From: Polycladomyces zharkentensis | GTDB taxonomy: Bacteria > Bacillota > Bacilli > Thermoactinomycetales > JIR-001 | Direction: 5' to 3' | Assembly: GCF_016938855.1 (NCBI RefSeq) | Contig: NZ_JAFHAP010000011.1 | Coordinates: 62,001-126,000, forward strand | DNA length: 64,000 nt | In this document: in pieces, positions 49,186 to 60,261 of the stretch | How the letters are laid out: each line of letters starts with the position of its first letter | How positions within the stretch are numbered: position 1 is the first letter of the stretch | Translations under genes and position numbers: made by a program | The notes under the pieces: generated by a model | What the model was told of the DNA's origin: nothing | Databases searched by the model: none | Seen by the model: only the letters and a program-made list of their open reading frames with translations

Positions 49186-51921
49186 TCAAAAACGTGATGT
49201 TGTCGGACGGCATGACAATCTGCACAGGTGTACGGCCATATGTTCCGGAATGTCCACGGAGAAAGTTTGGGACAATGCTTCCAATACCCGCTGCCACGCA
49301 CGGATGTTGGAGGAGGACACCGCAGGCGGGCAATCGTCCGATTCCGGCGGACATTCCGGAATTTGTCCGTCCAGTTGGGCACCAATCCACTGGTCAATCC
49401 AGGTGCCGACGTGCATCCACAACCCCAATTCCCTGTCCGCCGACAGGTCAAACTGCTCTCGCACCGCGTCCATCTCTTTCTGCATGATTCGGCAGAACAG
49501 TCTCGGATTGAGATGGCGGGCCGTTTCCGACAAACCTTGTTCCACCAAGGACGGAATCCGGTCATAAGTCAAACGGTCGGACCGGGAAGGGGAGACGGGA
49601 GAAGTACGCGTGGCTGAAAGCAATTGTTTCAGCCGACCCACACCTTCCGGCCGCAACAGTTCCCATGCGGGAAGATAAGGCACACCCGGCAGTTCCGGTG
49701 CAACGGTGCCGACGACTGCGATCAGTCGGTTCGTACGGGCGAGGTGTTCCAACAGAGGGGAACGTCGACTTTCCGGATCGATCCGTACGGAACGAACGGT
49801 TACGTCGTGATCCGTATCCGGCAGATGTTCCCTCAACCAGTTTTCCAATGTGACGGCAGCCCCTTCACCGGTATAACAAACCGTGGCGATAATGCGGTTT
49901 GGAGGCCGATTCGACAGGGTGGGCAATTGCGCCGCCCGGCGAACGGCATCTGCGATTTCCTCCAGTCGGTTTTCCGTATACAATGCCTTTCGTCCGGCTT
50001 CGATCACCATTGGCAGGCTGACGTGAGGAACGGTTTCCACCGCAATCCCCAAATCACGGCTGATCGCTTCCCCCATGGTGGTCAAGGAGCCGATATCCAC
50101 CAACAACAACACACCGGCCCCTTGATCAATCTGTCGCACGGTTTGCGTGATCCGTTCAAATGCGACCGATGAAGGTTGATCAAGCGGCATATCAACGGCA
50201 TGAATGACAGGACATCCCAGCAGACTGTTGGTCACATCGGCCATCGAACGCGCGGCGGATTCTCCGTGCATGGCCACCAGGACGGCCACCCGTCGTTCCG
50301 GGGATTGTTCCTGATCCCGGGGCGAGAGGATCAGTGCGATCAATCTGATTTCCCTTGCAGGTAAATCCAATCCCCAGCGCGTCTTGACACGGGTGGCGAT
50401 ACATTCTGCAGCACGGGTATACGGAGCGGGGGCCGATGGAATCTCCGGCAGGGAGGACAGTTTTTTACTCCGCTCGGGGTCGTTCAGCCAAGCTTGCATG
50501 TGCAATCCCACAGCGGCCAACTGATGGGCACTTACCGGAGAAGGCAAGAACGCCTCCGCTTCGGAAACGGCTTCGTGAAGAAGCTTGTACAATTCGGGTT
50601 CAATCAGACGTGCGCTCCCCGACAGATCGGCCAAATCCTGACGGGAAGTTTGCATCAATACCCGGACATATTGATCCACCACTTCCTCCAGAGATTGCGT
50701 CATCCGGGCATGGTCCGCTCCACTTTCCTGCAATGACTGTTTGCGGTGAACCAGTTGTTCATAAATATTGGGGATCTGATCGATCTTCCCTTGTTTGCGG
50801 GGAAGCGGTTTTCCGACGGTTGTGGCCGCCGTTTTCTCCGGAGCTTCACGCAATACCGTTTGCGGCAAATCTTCGATCGTGACGGTGACATGTTGCCCGG
50901 GCTGTTGAAGGTGGCGAAGAAAAGCGCGGGCACAGGCGATTTGTATGTCGGATTGCAATTGACCGATATTCCCTTTGCAGGGATAAGTCAACAGCATCTG
51001 TCGGCATTCGTCGCTCATGATAAGCGGAACGCCCATCTTCTCTTCTTCTCGCTCCAAAAACCGGCGCAACAAAATTTCCCGTTCTTCACGTGTGCGTTCG
51101 CGCAACGGCGGCAGGGCCACTTTGACGGAAAAGCGCCGGTAGAGCGTTGGCAACAGCACGGTTTCCGGCGTTTCGGTGGTGGCACCGATCAACAGGACGC
51201 GGGCGTGGCGTTCCATGGATGTTTCTCCCAAACGGCGAAATACGCCCTGATCGATGAGATAAAACAGCATTTCCTGGCCCGCGGGAGGAAGACGGTGGAT
51301 TTCGTCCAGGAACAGGACGCCCCCGTCAGCACGTTCCACCAGACCCGGCCGATCATGGGCGGCACCTGTGAAAGCCCCCTTCTTGATACCGAACAATTGT
51401 CCCATGAGCAATTCGGGATTTTGGGCGTACTCGGCACAGTTAAAAGCGACAAACGGGGCGTTGTACCGCAATCTGCCCCTGTCCGCGGCGATCCGATACA
51501 GGGTGTGGGCCAAATGGCTCTTCCCGGTTCCGGTCTCGCCGGTTATCAACATGGGCAATCCGTGCGGAGGGTACATCACGGCAGCGAGTGCTTCCTCCAA
51601 AACTGAGCGCAGACTGTGTTTGGCCCCAACAATATCGGCAAACAGTTCACCGACCAACGCTTGACGGGAAGAGGGAGGCATGGAATTGGCCGCCTCTTTG
51701 CCGGGGTTTTCCTCTGTTTTCGCGGGAGGATGAGGGAGATATCTCACCGGTCGTCCAGGAATCTTGCGTGCTTTTCCCTCTCTGACCAATTCATTGAGAT
51801 AACGGCTGGCTGTGGATCGATCCAGATACAACTCCCGCCCCATCTGTTCCGCGCTGATCCCTCGGGGGTATTGTTCACTTAATGATCGCAACGCGTTTTC
51901 GACCAGATCCGTTTTTTTCAT
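49186..51921 (-). CDS. Sigma-54-dependent LevR/ManR-type PTS activator
   Basis: A 911-aa enhancer-binding protein. Residues 1-65 form a winged HTH (SAEQMGRELYLDRSTASRYL). The AAA+ domain has Walker A GETGTGKS (128-135), the sigma-54 contact GAFTGA (182-187) and Walker B GVLFLDEIHR. A PRD follows (~400-530), then an EIIA-Man-like domain (~545-670, AMHGESAAR), an EIIB-like domain (CYTGEGAAV) and a second PRD at the end. Phosphorylation of PRDs and EII domains by HPr and IIB sets activity. The adjacent sigma-54 promoter and palindrome make the PTS operon its evident target. Confidence 0.92.
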   Translation of the reverse strand: MKKTDLVENALRSLSEQYPRGISAEQMGRELYLDRSTASRYLNELVREGKARKIPGRPVRYLPHPPAKTEENPGKEAANSMPPSSRQALVGELFADIVGAKHSLRSVLEEALAAVMYPPHGLPMLITGETGTGKSHLAHTLYRIAADRGRLRYNAPFVAFNCAEYAQNPELLMGQLFGIKKGAFTGAAHDRPGLVERADGGVLFLDEIHRLPPAGQEMLFYLIDQGVFRRLGETSMERHARVLLIGATTETPETVLLPTLYRRFSVKVALPPLRERTREEREILLRRFLEREEEKMGVPLIMSDECRQMLLTYPCKGNIGQLQSDIQIACARAFLRHLQQPGQHVTVTIEDLPQTVLREAPEKTAATTVGKPLPRKQGKIDQIPNIYEQLVHRKQSLQESGADHARMTQSLEEVVDQYVRVLMQTSRQDLADLSGSARLIEPELYKLLHEAVSEAEAFLPSPVSAHQLAAVGLHMQAWLNDPERSKKLSSLPEIPSAPAPYTRAAECIATRVKTRWGLDLPAREIRLIALILSPRDQEQSPERRVAVLVAMHGESAARSMADVTNSLLGCPVIHAVDMPLDQPSSVAFERITQTVRQIDQGAGVLLLVDIGSLTTMGEAISRDLGIAVETVPHVSLPMVIEAGRKALYTENRLEEIADAVRRAAQLPTLSNRPPNRIIATVCYTGEGAAVTLENWLREHLPDTDHDVTVRSVRIDPESRRSPLLEHLARTNRLIAVVGTVAPELPGVPYLPAWELLRPEGVGRLKQLLSATRTSPVSPSRSDRLTYDRIPSLVEQGLSETARHLNPRLFCRIMQKEMDAVREQFDLSADRELGLWMHVGTWIDQWIGAQLDGQIPECPPESDDCPPAVSSSNIRAWQRVLEALSQTFSVDIPEHMAVHLCRLSCRPTTSRF

Positions 51922-52209
51922 GGATCATTCCTCCCGTTCCTTCTTATCATACACACTTTGCACACTATAAGCCAAGCCTGATCATATGGAAATGATTGGG
52001 ATGTGTCGGAGAGGGGGACCGGGGAGCCGCTGTGATCCATTGATGATCCCGTTGCGCCCTGGGCAAAACGGGAACGAGAAAGGCCTTTTGAGGGAAGGGA
52101 TGAGACGGTTTCAACGTAGTTTTCCGATTTTTTATGTCATTGTTTGTTGATGACCATCATGACCAAAGATAGAATCAGGGGAGGACAACAAAAGAAAAGG
52201 GTGAAGGGC

Positions 52210-52773
52210 ATGCGATTGTTGGAAGCGGTGTTGCAACACAACGCGTCGTTCGTGGAAGGCAAAGGGTATGAGCCGTATCGGACAAGTAAATACCCGGACA
52301 AAAAAATGGCGGTTCTCTCTTGTATGGATACGCGTTTGACGGAATTGTTGCCCAAAGCGATGAATCTCAAAAACGGCGATGCGAAGATCGTCAAAAATGC
52401 GGGAGCGGTCATCACCGATCCGTTTGACAGTGTCGTGCGCAGTCTGTTGGTCGCCGTCTTTGAACTGGGAGCGGAAGAAGTATTTATCGTTGCCCACCAC
52501 GGTTGTGGTATGGCTGCCATTCAGCCGGAAAAAACACTGGAGAAAATGGTGAACCGCGGAGTATCCGCCGACGCGGTCCTGACACTGCAAGGAGCGGGAG
52601 TGGATTTGCATCAATGGCTGGAAGGGTTTGAATCAGTGGAGGAAAGCGTGAAAAAAAGTGTGCAAATGTTGCGGCAACATCCGTTGTTCCCGCCGGATGT
52701 GCCTGTTCACGGTCTGATCATCGATCCGGAGACGGGCAAGCTGGATCTGGTGGTGGATGGATACAAAGAATGA
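52210..52773 (+). CDS. Beta-class carbonic anhydrase (YtiB-like)
   Basis: Interconverts CO2 and bicarbonate. The 187-aa protein has zinc ligands Cys38 (LSCMDTR, with Asp40), His97 and Cys99 (AHHGCGM). This is the short Bacillus-type beta class, which lacks the C-terminal part of the larger enzymes. ATG 52210 is preferred with GGGTGAAGGG before it; earlier ATGs at 52150-52160 would add an unconserved tail. Single gene. Confidence 0.87.
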   Translation: MRLLEAVLQHNASFVEGKGYEPYRTSKYPDKKMAVLSCMDTRLTELLPKAMNLKNGDAKIVKNAGAVITDPFDSVVRSLLVAVFELGAEEVFIVAHHGCGMAAIQPEKTLEKMVNRGVSADAVLTLQGAGVDLHQWLEGFESVEESVKKSVQMLRQHPLFPPDVPVHGLIIDPETGKLDLVVDGYKE

Positions 52774-52890
52774 CCGTCAAAGGACCTGATCAAAAAGCGT
52801 GTACCGCTTTTCCACGGGCGACCTTTGGGCTGAAAACAACAGGAGCGAGAGAACATGAGCACCCGGCATCATGTGTGGATGGCTGTTGCC

Positions 52891-52928
52891 AAACAAATGC
52901 CCAGCGGTTTGTGCCGCTGGGCATTTTA
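52891..52928. terminator. Bidirectional terminator between carbonic anhydrase and the PBP gene
   Basis: ATGCCCAGCGG (52897-52907) pairs with CCGCTGGGCAT (52914-52924), then TTTATC. Confidence 0.8.
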
Positions 52929-52934
52929 TCATGT

Positions 52935-55199
52935 TTATGGCGTGGTGGGCGGGGAGGTGTTGTTACCGGTTGAACCGGTGTCGCCGCCCGGTTGCCCGGT
53001 ATCACCGCCCGGCTGCCCGGTGTCGCCCGGTTGCCCGGTATCGCCGCCCGGTTGTCCGGTATCGCCACCCGTTTGCCCGGTGTCGCCCGGTTGCCCGGTA
53101 TCTCCCGGCTGCCCGGTATCGCCACCCGTTTGCCCGGTGTCGCCCGGTTGCCCGGTGTCACCCGGTTGATCCTTGCCGGGTTGGTCAGTATTCCCTGGTT
53201 GTTCTGTCGGCGGCTCTTGATGCCGGTCATCCGTATTCTGATCTTGATTTTGGTCCTCATCCGGCTCGTCGTCCGTCACCGGAGGCGTCCAAGATGATCC
53301 GCCGCCTCCGCCCAAGGCGTCATATTTGAAGTGGGAAGCTTTTCTACCGGCCAGCGCCTTGCTCATCACGACGGAAAAGAATTTGGCCGGATACTTGCCG
53401 CCCGACAATTCCACCATATCGGCCTGTTTGCCGTTGTTGAAAATCGTCACCGCCATGACGTATTCCGGAGTGTAACCGACAAACCAAGCCTCTTTTCCGT
53501 GTTGGGTGGTTCCCGTTTTGCCGGCCACATCACGCCCATCAGGCAGTTGGGCCGCTTTGGCCGTTCCGTTCTCCACCACGTATTCCAGGATTTTTGTCAT
53601 CAATTGTGCCGTTCGTTTGCTGTACACCTGTTTGACTTCGACCGGACGGTCGAGGTCCTTTTCATCGTTGTCCCGGCTGACGATTTTGGTAATGGCGTGC
53701 GCTTCGTACATCCGGCCGTTATTGGCGAAAGCGGAATACGCTTGCGCCATTTGCACCGTGTTGACACCGTGGTTCATTCCGCCCAGTGCCATCGCCGCCA
53801 ATGAGCGGTCCTCCTTGTCCGGATTCAATCCCAACTTTTGGGCGTATTCATATGCCGTTTTCAATCCCACTTTTTCATTGAGAAGCCAGACCGTCGCCAC
53901 GTTGAGCGATTTGGCGGCCACTGTTTTCAGCGGCACATAACCGTGAAACTGGTGATCGTAGTTGTCGGGTGAATATCCACCGACAGAGTAGGGTTCATCC
54001 CGCACGGGTGTATTCGGCCCGTATCCTTTTTTCTCAATGGCCGGAGCATACACGGTCAGGGGCTTGATCGACGACCCGGGTTGCATAGGCTGGGTGGCGA
54101 AGTTGATGTACCCCGGCAGGTAGTTGCGTCCGCCGGCCATCGCCACGATCTGTCCATTGTGCGGGTTGACGATCGTTGCCCCGGCTTCCAGTTGATCGTG
54201 GTTTTTGAAAAGCGACGGATCTTTCATCGCTTGCTCCAGCGCATCCTGTGCTTTGGTGTCCAGGCCCGTGTATACCTTGTAGCCGCCGCTGGTCAGTTCC
54301 TGTTCACTGATGTGATACAGCCGTTTCGCCTCTTCGATGACGTACCGTTTGTAAGCGGCGTATTTGTCTTTCTTGATGTACTTTTTAAGGTAGGCCCGAT
54401 TGACGGACAATGGTTTCTTGGAGTAGAGTTCCCGTTCTTTTTCGGAAATCAGTCCCGCATCCTGCATCTTGTTCAACACGATGTTGCGCCGTTTTTTAGC
54501 CAGATCCGGGTTGTAATACGGGTTGTACCCCTCGGGTGATTGCGGCAGACCGGCCAGCAGGGCAATCTCGTCAATACTCAGATTTTCTTTGGTGATATCT
54601 TTGTCGAAATAGATCTTGGCAGCCATTTTGACACCGCGGACGTTGTTGCCCAAGTAGATGTAGTTGATATACGCTTCCAGAATTTCGTCCTTTTTATATT
54701 TGCGCTCCAGGTTCCACGCAATGGCGATTTCGTTCAACTTCCGCCAGATCGTTTTGTCCCGGTTGTCCAAAATGGCGTTTCGCGCCACCTGCATCGTGAT
54801 CGTACTGCCGCCCTCAGCATGGCTCATCGTCAGGATATCCTTGACCAATGCCCGGGCCAAACCTTTATAGTCAACACCGCTGTGGTCATAGAAGCGGCGA
54901 TCCTCCACGGCGACGAACGCTTTCGCCAGCATGGGCGATTTGATGTCTTTCAGCTTCACGTATTCCAGAGGGGCGTCGCCTAATGTGGCAAAGCGTTTAC
55001 CGCTGCGGTCGTAAAGGCCGGAGGCGAACTCCATCTTTTTCAGGTCGTCCAGGTCATATACCGTCGTTACCATCAAGACCGCGATAGTAGATATAATGAC
55101 CAATAAAAAAGAAGTAAGGAAGACCAGAAGCCACCATTTTTTGCTTGCTTTGAAGTTAAGAAGATATTTTAAATAAAACTTCGGAAATCGCGCATTCAT
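52935..55199 (-). CDS. Class A penicillin-binding protein with repetitive Gly-Asp-Thr tail
   Basis: Bifunctional peptidoglycan synthase, 754 aa. Order: cytoplasmic basic start, one transmembrane helix (~24-46), GT51 glycosyltransferase domain (VEDRRFYDHSGVDYKGLARA; GGSTITMQVARN) and transpeptidase domain with SSIK, SLN and KTGTT motifs. The last ~110 residues are an extracellular acidic linker then a tail of QPGDTG/QTGGDTG units, encoded by tandem repeats at ~52970-53165. ATG 55199 has AGGAGG nine bases upstream. The catalytic part fits PBP1A-type; the repeat tail is unusual in length. Confidence 0.92.
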   Translation of the reverse strand: MNARFPKFYLKYLLNFKASKKWWLLVFLTSFLLVIISTIAVLMVTTVYDLDDLKKMEFASGLYDRSGKRFATLGDAPLEYVKLKDIKSPMLAKAFVAVEDRRFYDHSGVDYKGLARALVKDILTMSHAEGGSTITMQVARNAILDNRDKTIWRKLNEIAIAWNLERKYKKDEILEAYINYIYLGNNVRGVKMAAKIYFDKDITKENLSIDEIALLAGLPQSPEGYNPYYNPDLAKKRRNIVLNKMQDAGLISEKERELYSKKPLSVNRAYLKKYIKKDKYAAYKRYVIEEAKRLYHISEQELTSGGYKVYTGLDTKAQDALEQAMKDPSLFKNHDQLEAGATIVNPHNGQIVAMAGGRNYLPGYINFATQPMQPGSSIKPLTVYAPAIEKKGYGPNTPVRDEPYSVGGYSPDNYDHQFHGYVPLKTVAAKSLNVATVWLLNEKVGLKTAYEYAQKLGLNPDKEDRSLAAMALGGMNHGVNTVQMAQAYSAFANNGRMYEAHAITKIVSRDNDEKDLDRPVEVKQVYSKRTAQLMTKILEYVVENGTAKAAQLPDGRDVAGKTGTTQHGKEAWFVGYTPEYVMAVTIFNNGKQADMVELSGGKYPAKFFSVVMSKALAGRKASHFKYDALGGGGGSSWTPPVTDDEPDEDQNQDQNTDDRHQEPPTEQPGNTDQPGKDQPGDTGQPGDTGQTGGDTGQPGDTGQPGDTGQTGGDTGQPGGDTGQPGDTGQPGGDTGQPGGDTGSTGNNTSPPTTP
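52970..53165 (-). repeat. Tandem 9- to 21-bp repeats encoding the PBP tail
   Basis: On the plus strand, repeated CCCGGTTGCCCGGTRTC and close variants (each 12-21 bases), some carrying CACCCGTTTG. They encode PGDTGQPG-like units and likely vary in number between strains. Confidence 0.85.
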
Positions 55200-55412
55200 C
55201 CCATCACCCCTCCTAAACAATATATAACATAACTGGTAGATCGGGAATTTGAAACTTGTATAACATTCATGGCCGTCTCATTCCGTGACGGACGATATGT
55301 GCACGTTATCTCCCGATTCCTCATTTTTTTCTCCACATATACATATATTCGTAAGCGTGTGTTTTTTTCCGCCCAGTTGTTCCCGGAATAAAGAAAGCGC
55401 CGGACGGATGGC
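55200..55412. other. AT-rich non-coding region between the PBP and bio operons
   Basis: No gene or repeat recognised. It should hold the PBP promoter (minus strand), but no clear hexamer pair was found. Confidence 0.4.
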
Positions 55413-55441
55413 TGGACGCAAGTGTTTGCCCGTGCTATACT
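55413..55441 (+). promoter_or_regulatory. Promoter of the biotin operon
   Basis: TGGACG (55413-55418), 17-base spacer, TATACT (55436-55441) with extended TGC before it. The BirA-like operator follows at 55455. Confidence 0.65.
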
Positions 55442-55454
55442 CGAAAAGGGTGAT

Positions 55455-55486
55455 ATGTTAACCATCTATCATCAATAAGTTTACAT
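55455..55486. promoter_or_regulatory. BirA-type biotin operator
   Basis: ATGTTAACC (55455-55463), a 15-base spacer, then GTTTACAT (55479-55486), matching the BirA half-sites TTGTTAACC and GGTTTACAA. It overlaps the start of transcription. Biotinyl-BirA would repress here when biotin is plentiful. Confidence 0.85.
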
Positions 55487-55500
55487 TGGAGGGGCAAGCA

Positions 55501-57584
<2,084 letters not shown>

Positions 57585-58072
57585 TATGATTAAATTTGTT
57601 TCCATTTAACAATGTGCGGGGGAATCATTGGGCGGGACAGCATCAATGCCAGTTTGGCAAACGATGTTCCCAAGCTGCTGATCCTCGCCGTTTCCGGTTC
57701 GCTCGTAATCAGTGGCAATAAGGAAATGGTATCGATTTTTCATCTTTTCTGCCGGAGTGTATTATCTGGTTGCGGTTCCCGGAAACGCTTTATGTCTTGG
57801 ATGGTTGCAGGGAACCGGACAGCGCAGGAGAAAGAACGCGGGCAATCGTGAAGCGTTCTCTGCCCGCGTCCATCGCCCCGGTTCGAAGAGGTCTTTCTTT
57901 ACATCTTTGCTGGGTGCAGATGGAGCGAACCGTTAAAGTTATGCACGTGATTTTAAATGCCCTGAGTGAACAGGAGCAAAAAGAACATGGTGCAACCGGA
58001 TGAAAATGGACGGGACAACTGAGACGGGTTGCGAATCGCATACATTTCAGATTGGAAAGGGGCGGTTTTCAC
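57585..58072 (+). repeat. Gap between bioD and bioB with a decayed dispersed element
   Basis: From ~57750 to 57935, pieces of the dispersed family are recognisable: GTGTATTATCTGGT, GAAGCGTTCTCTGCCCGCG, and GGGTGCAGATGGAGCGAACCG. No gene with a good start is seen. Whether bioBFHC still depend on the bioA promoter is open; no clear second BirA box was found. An AT-rich hairpin lies near 57592-57611. Confidence 0.55.
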
Positions 58073-59074
58073 ATGTGGGAACAACAAACCGTCGGGACCC
58101 GTTGGGAAACACTGGCGGATAAGGCGTTGGCCGGACAATGCCTGACGCGTGAGGAGGCGTTGTCGGTCCTGCGGGCGGACGATGACGAATTGTTGCCGCT
58201 GTTGCATGCTGCCTTTCGCGTTCGCCGTCATTATTTCGGAAAAAAAGTGAAACTGAACATGATCATCAACGCCAAAAGCGGTTTGTGCCCCGAGGATTGC
58301 GGGTACTGCTCACAGTCCATTGTGTCGCAGGCTCCGATCGAAAAATACACCTTTCTGAAAAAGGATGTACTCGTGCAGGGGGCCCGCCAAGCCTGGGAGC
58401 GAAAAGCGGGTACCTACTGTATCGTCGCCAGCGGCCGCGGCCCGACGGAGCGGGAACTGGAAGAAGTGATCGCGGCTGTTCGCGAAATCAAGCAGGAGTT
58501 GCCGATGAAAATTTGCGCCTGTTTGGGCATTCTGACGGAGGATCAGGCGCGGCGGCTGAAGGAGGCCGGTGTCGACCGTTACAACCACAACTTGAACACC
58601 AGTGCCGATCATTATGCCAATATCACCACCACGCATACGTACGAGGACAGGGTGCAAACGGTGGAGACAGCCAAACAGGCGGGCATTTCCCCTTGCTCCG
58701 GATGCATTGTGGGAATGGGAGAGACGGATGAGCAGATTGTGGATGTGGCATACGCGTTGCGCGAATTGGATGCCGATTCGATCCCGGTCAACTTTTTGAA
58801 CGCCATCCCCGGCACGCCGCTGGAGGGAATGGATGAACTCAACCCGCGGCGCTGTCTGAAAGTGCTCTGTCTGTTCCGCTTCATCTGCCCCAGCAAGGAG
58901 ATCCGCATTTCCGGCGGTCGGGAGGTCAACTTGCGTTCGTTGCAGCCGTTTGCCTTGTATCCGGGCAATGCCATCTTCATCGGGGATTATCTCACCACAC
59001 CGGGACAACAGGCGGAGCTGGATCACCAAATGATCCGGGACTTGGGATTTGAGATCGAGGAGTGTGCACTGTGA
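58073..59074 (+). CDS. bioB: Biotin synthase
   Basis: Radical-SAM enzyme inserting sulfur into dethiobiotin. The 333-aa protein has the cluster motif Cys72-x3-Cys76-x2-Cys79 (CPEDCGYC). Cysteines for the [2Fe-2S] cluster are in KICACLG and ISPCSGCIVG, and the fourth ligand region is IRISGGREVNLR. ATG 58073 is preferred over an upstream TTG, with AAAGGGG before it. bioF overlaps its stop codon. Confidence 0.95.
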   Translation: MWEQQTVGTRWETLADKALAGQCLTREEALSVLRADDDELLPLLHAAFRVRRHYFGKKVKLNMIINAKSGLCPEDCGYCSQSIVSQAPIEKYTFLKKDVLVQGARQAWERKAGTYCIVASGRGPTERELEEVIAAVREIKQELPMKICACLGILTEDQARRLKEAGVDRYNHNLNTSADHYANITTTHTYEDRVQTVETAKQAGISPCSGCIVGMGETDEQIVDVAYALRELDADSIPVNFLNAIPGTPLEGMDELNPRRCLKVLCLFRFICPSKEIRISGGREVNLRSLQPFALYPGNAIFIGDYLTTPGQQAELDHQMIRDLGFEIEECAL

Positions 59075-60261
59075 GTCTCTGGGAGGCAACGTTGCGCGGA
59101 CGATTGGCCCGTTTGGAGCAGGAAGGCCGTCTTCGTTCCCTGGTGCCGGTTGCACGCGCGGTGGACCCGGTGTTGGAACGGGACGGACGATCGCTGATCA
59201 ATTTCTCCTCCAACAATTATCTGGGACTGGCGAATCATCCGGAACTGATGGAAGCGGCCCGGAAAGGGGTGCAACGGGGAGCGGGAGCGACCGCTTCCCG
59301 TTTGATTGTGGGCCATGACGAGGAGACGGAACGGTTGGAACAAGAGATCGCCGCTTTTAAAGGAACGGAAGCCGCACTCGTTTTCGGATCGGGATACATG
59401 GCCAATGTGGGGGTTTTGTCGGCTTTGTTGCAACGGGGCGATGCGGTGTTCAGCGACAAGTGGAACCATGCGAGCATTGTTGACGGTATTCGCCTGAGTG
59501 GGGCGACGCTGTTCCGGTATCGGCACCAGGACATGGATCATCTGGAAGCGCAATTGCGTCAGGCGGAGAAAAAAGGCATTCGACGCAAGTTGATCGTGAC
59601 CGACACGGTGTTCAGCATGGATGGGGATGTGGCTCGTTTACACGACCTCGTCGCACTGAAGGAGCGTTACGATGCGGCATTGATGGTGGATGAGGCCCAT
59701 GGCGGAGGGGTGTTCGGTTCCAGCGGAGAAGGGGCCGCTCACCATATGGGATTGGCCGATCAGGTGGATCTGCATATGGGCACGTTCAGCAAGGCGTTCG
59801 GGGTTGTGGGGGCATATGTGGCCGGCAACCGGACATGGATCTCTTATCTCGTCAATACGTGTCGGTCCTTCATCTATACCACGGCATTGCCACCCGTCGT
59901 GATCGAGATGATTCGCACTTCCCTCCGGTTGGTGCGGGAGGCGGGAGACAGGCGAACCGCGCTCCGTCAAAAAGCGGCCCGCTTTCGCAACCGGTTGAAA
60001 ATGTCAGGCTTGAATATCGGCCCCTCCGAAACACAAATCGTCCCGTTGATCGTCGGCGACGTGCACGCTACCGTCAAATTGAGTCAATCTCTGATGGAAA
60101 GCGGGGTGCTGGCCGTTCCCATCCGTCCGCCCACCGTCCCGGAAGGAACTGCCCGGCTGCGGTTTTCCCTGATGGCGACCCATACGGATGAGCATCTGGA
60201 AACGGCGATTGCCGCAATTGAGCGGGCGGTTCGAACGGGGGGAGTGACCATTTATGACTGA
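59071..60261 (+). CDS. bioF: 8-amino-7-oxononanoate synthase
   Basis: Condenses pimeloyl-ACP with alanine to KAPA. The 396-aa alpha-oxoamine synthase shows FSSNNYLGLANHP, the stacking-His region SDKWNHASIVDGI, VDEAHGGGVFG, and the PLP lysine in GTFSKAFGV. GTG 59071 overlaps the bioB stop, with GAGGAG about ten bases upstream. Normal length. Confidence 0.94.
   Translation: MSLWEATLRGRLARLEQEGRLRSLVPVARAVDPVLERDGRSLINFSSNNYLGLANHPELMEAARKGVQRGAGATASRLIVGHDEETERLEQEIAAFKGTEAALVFGSGYMANVGVLSALLQRGDAVFSDKWNHASIVDGIRLSGATLFRYRHQDMDHLEAQLRQAEKKGIRRKLIVTDTVFSMDGDVARLHDLVALKERYDAALMVDEAHGGGVFGSSGEGAAHHMGLADQVDLHMGTFSKAFGVVGAYVAGNRTWISYLVNTCRSFIYTTALPPVVIEMIRTSLRLVREAGDRRTALRQKAARFRNRLKMSGLNIGPSETQIVPLIVGDVHATVKLSQSLMESGVLAVPIRPPTVPEGTARLRFSLMATHTDEHLETAIAAIERAVRTGGVTIYD

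Noticed and set aside
52935-53329. Proline/arginine-rich plus-strand open frames opposite the PBP tail
   Set aside because: They arise from the tandem repeat in other frames; no starts with ribosome sites.
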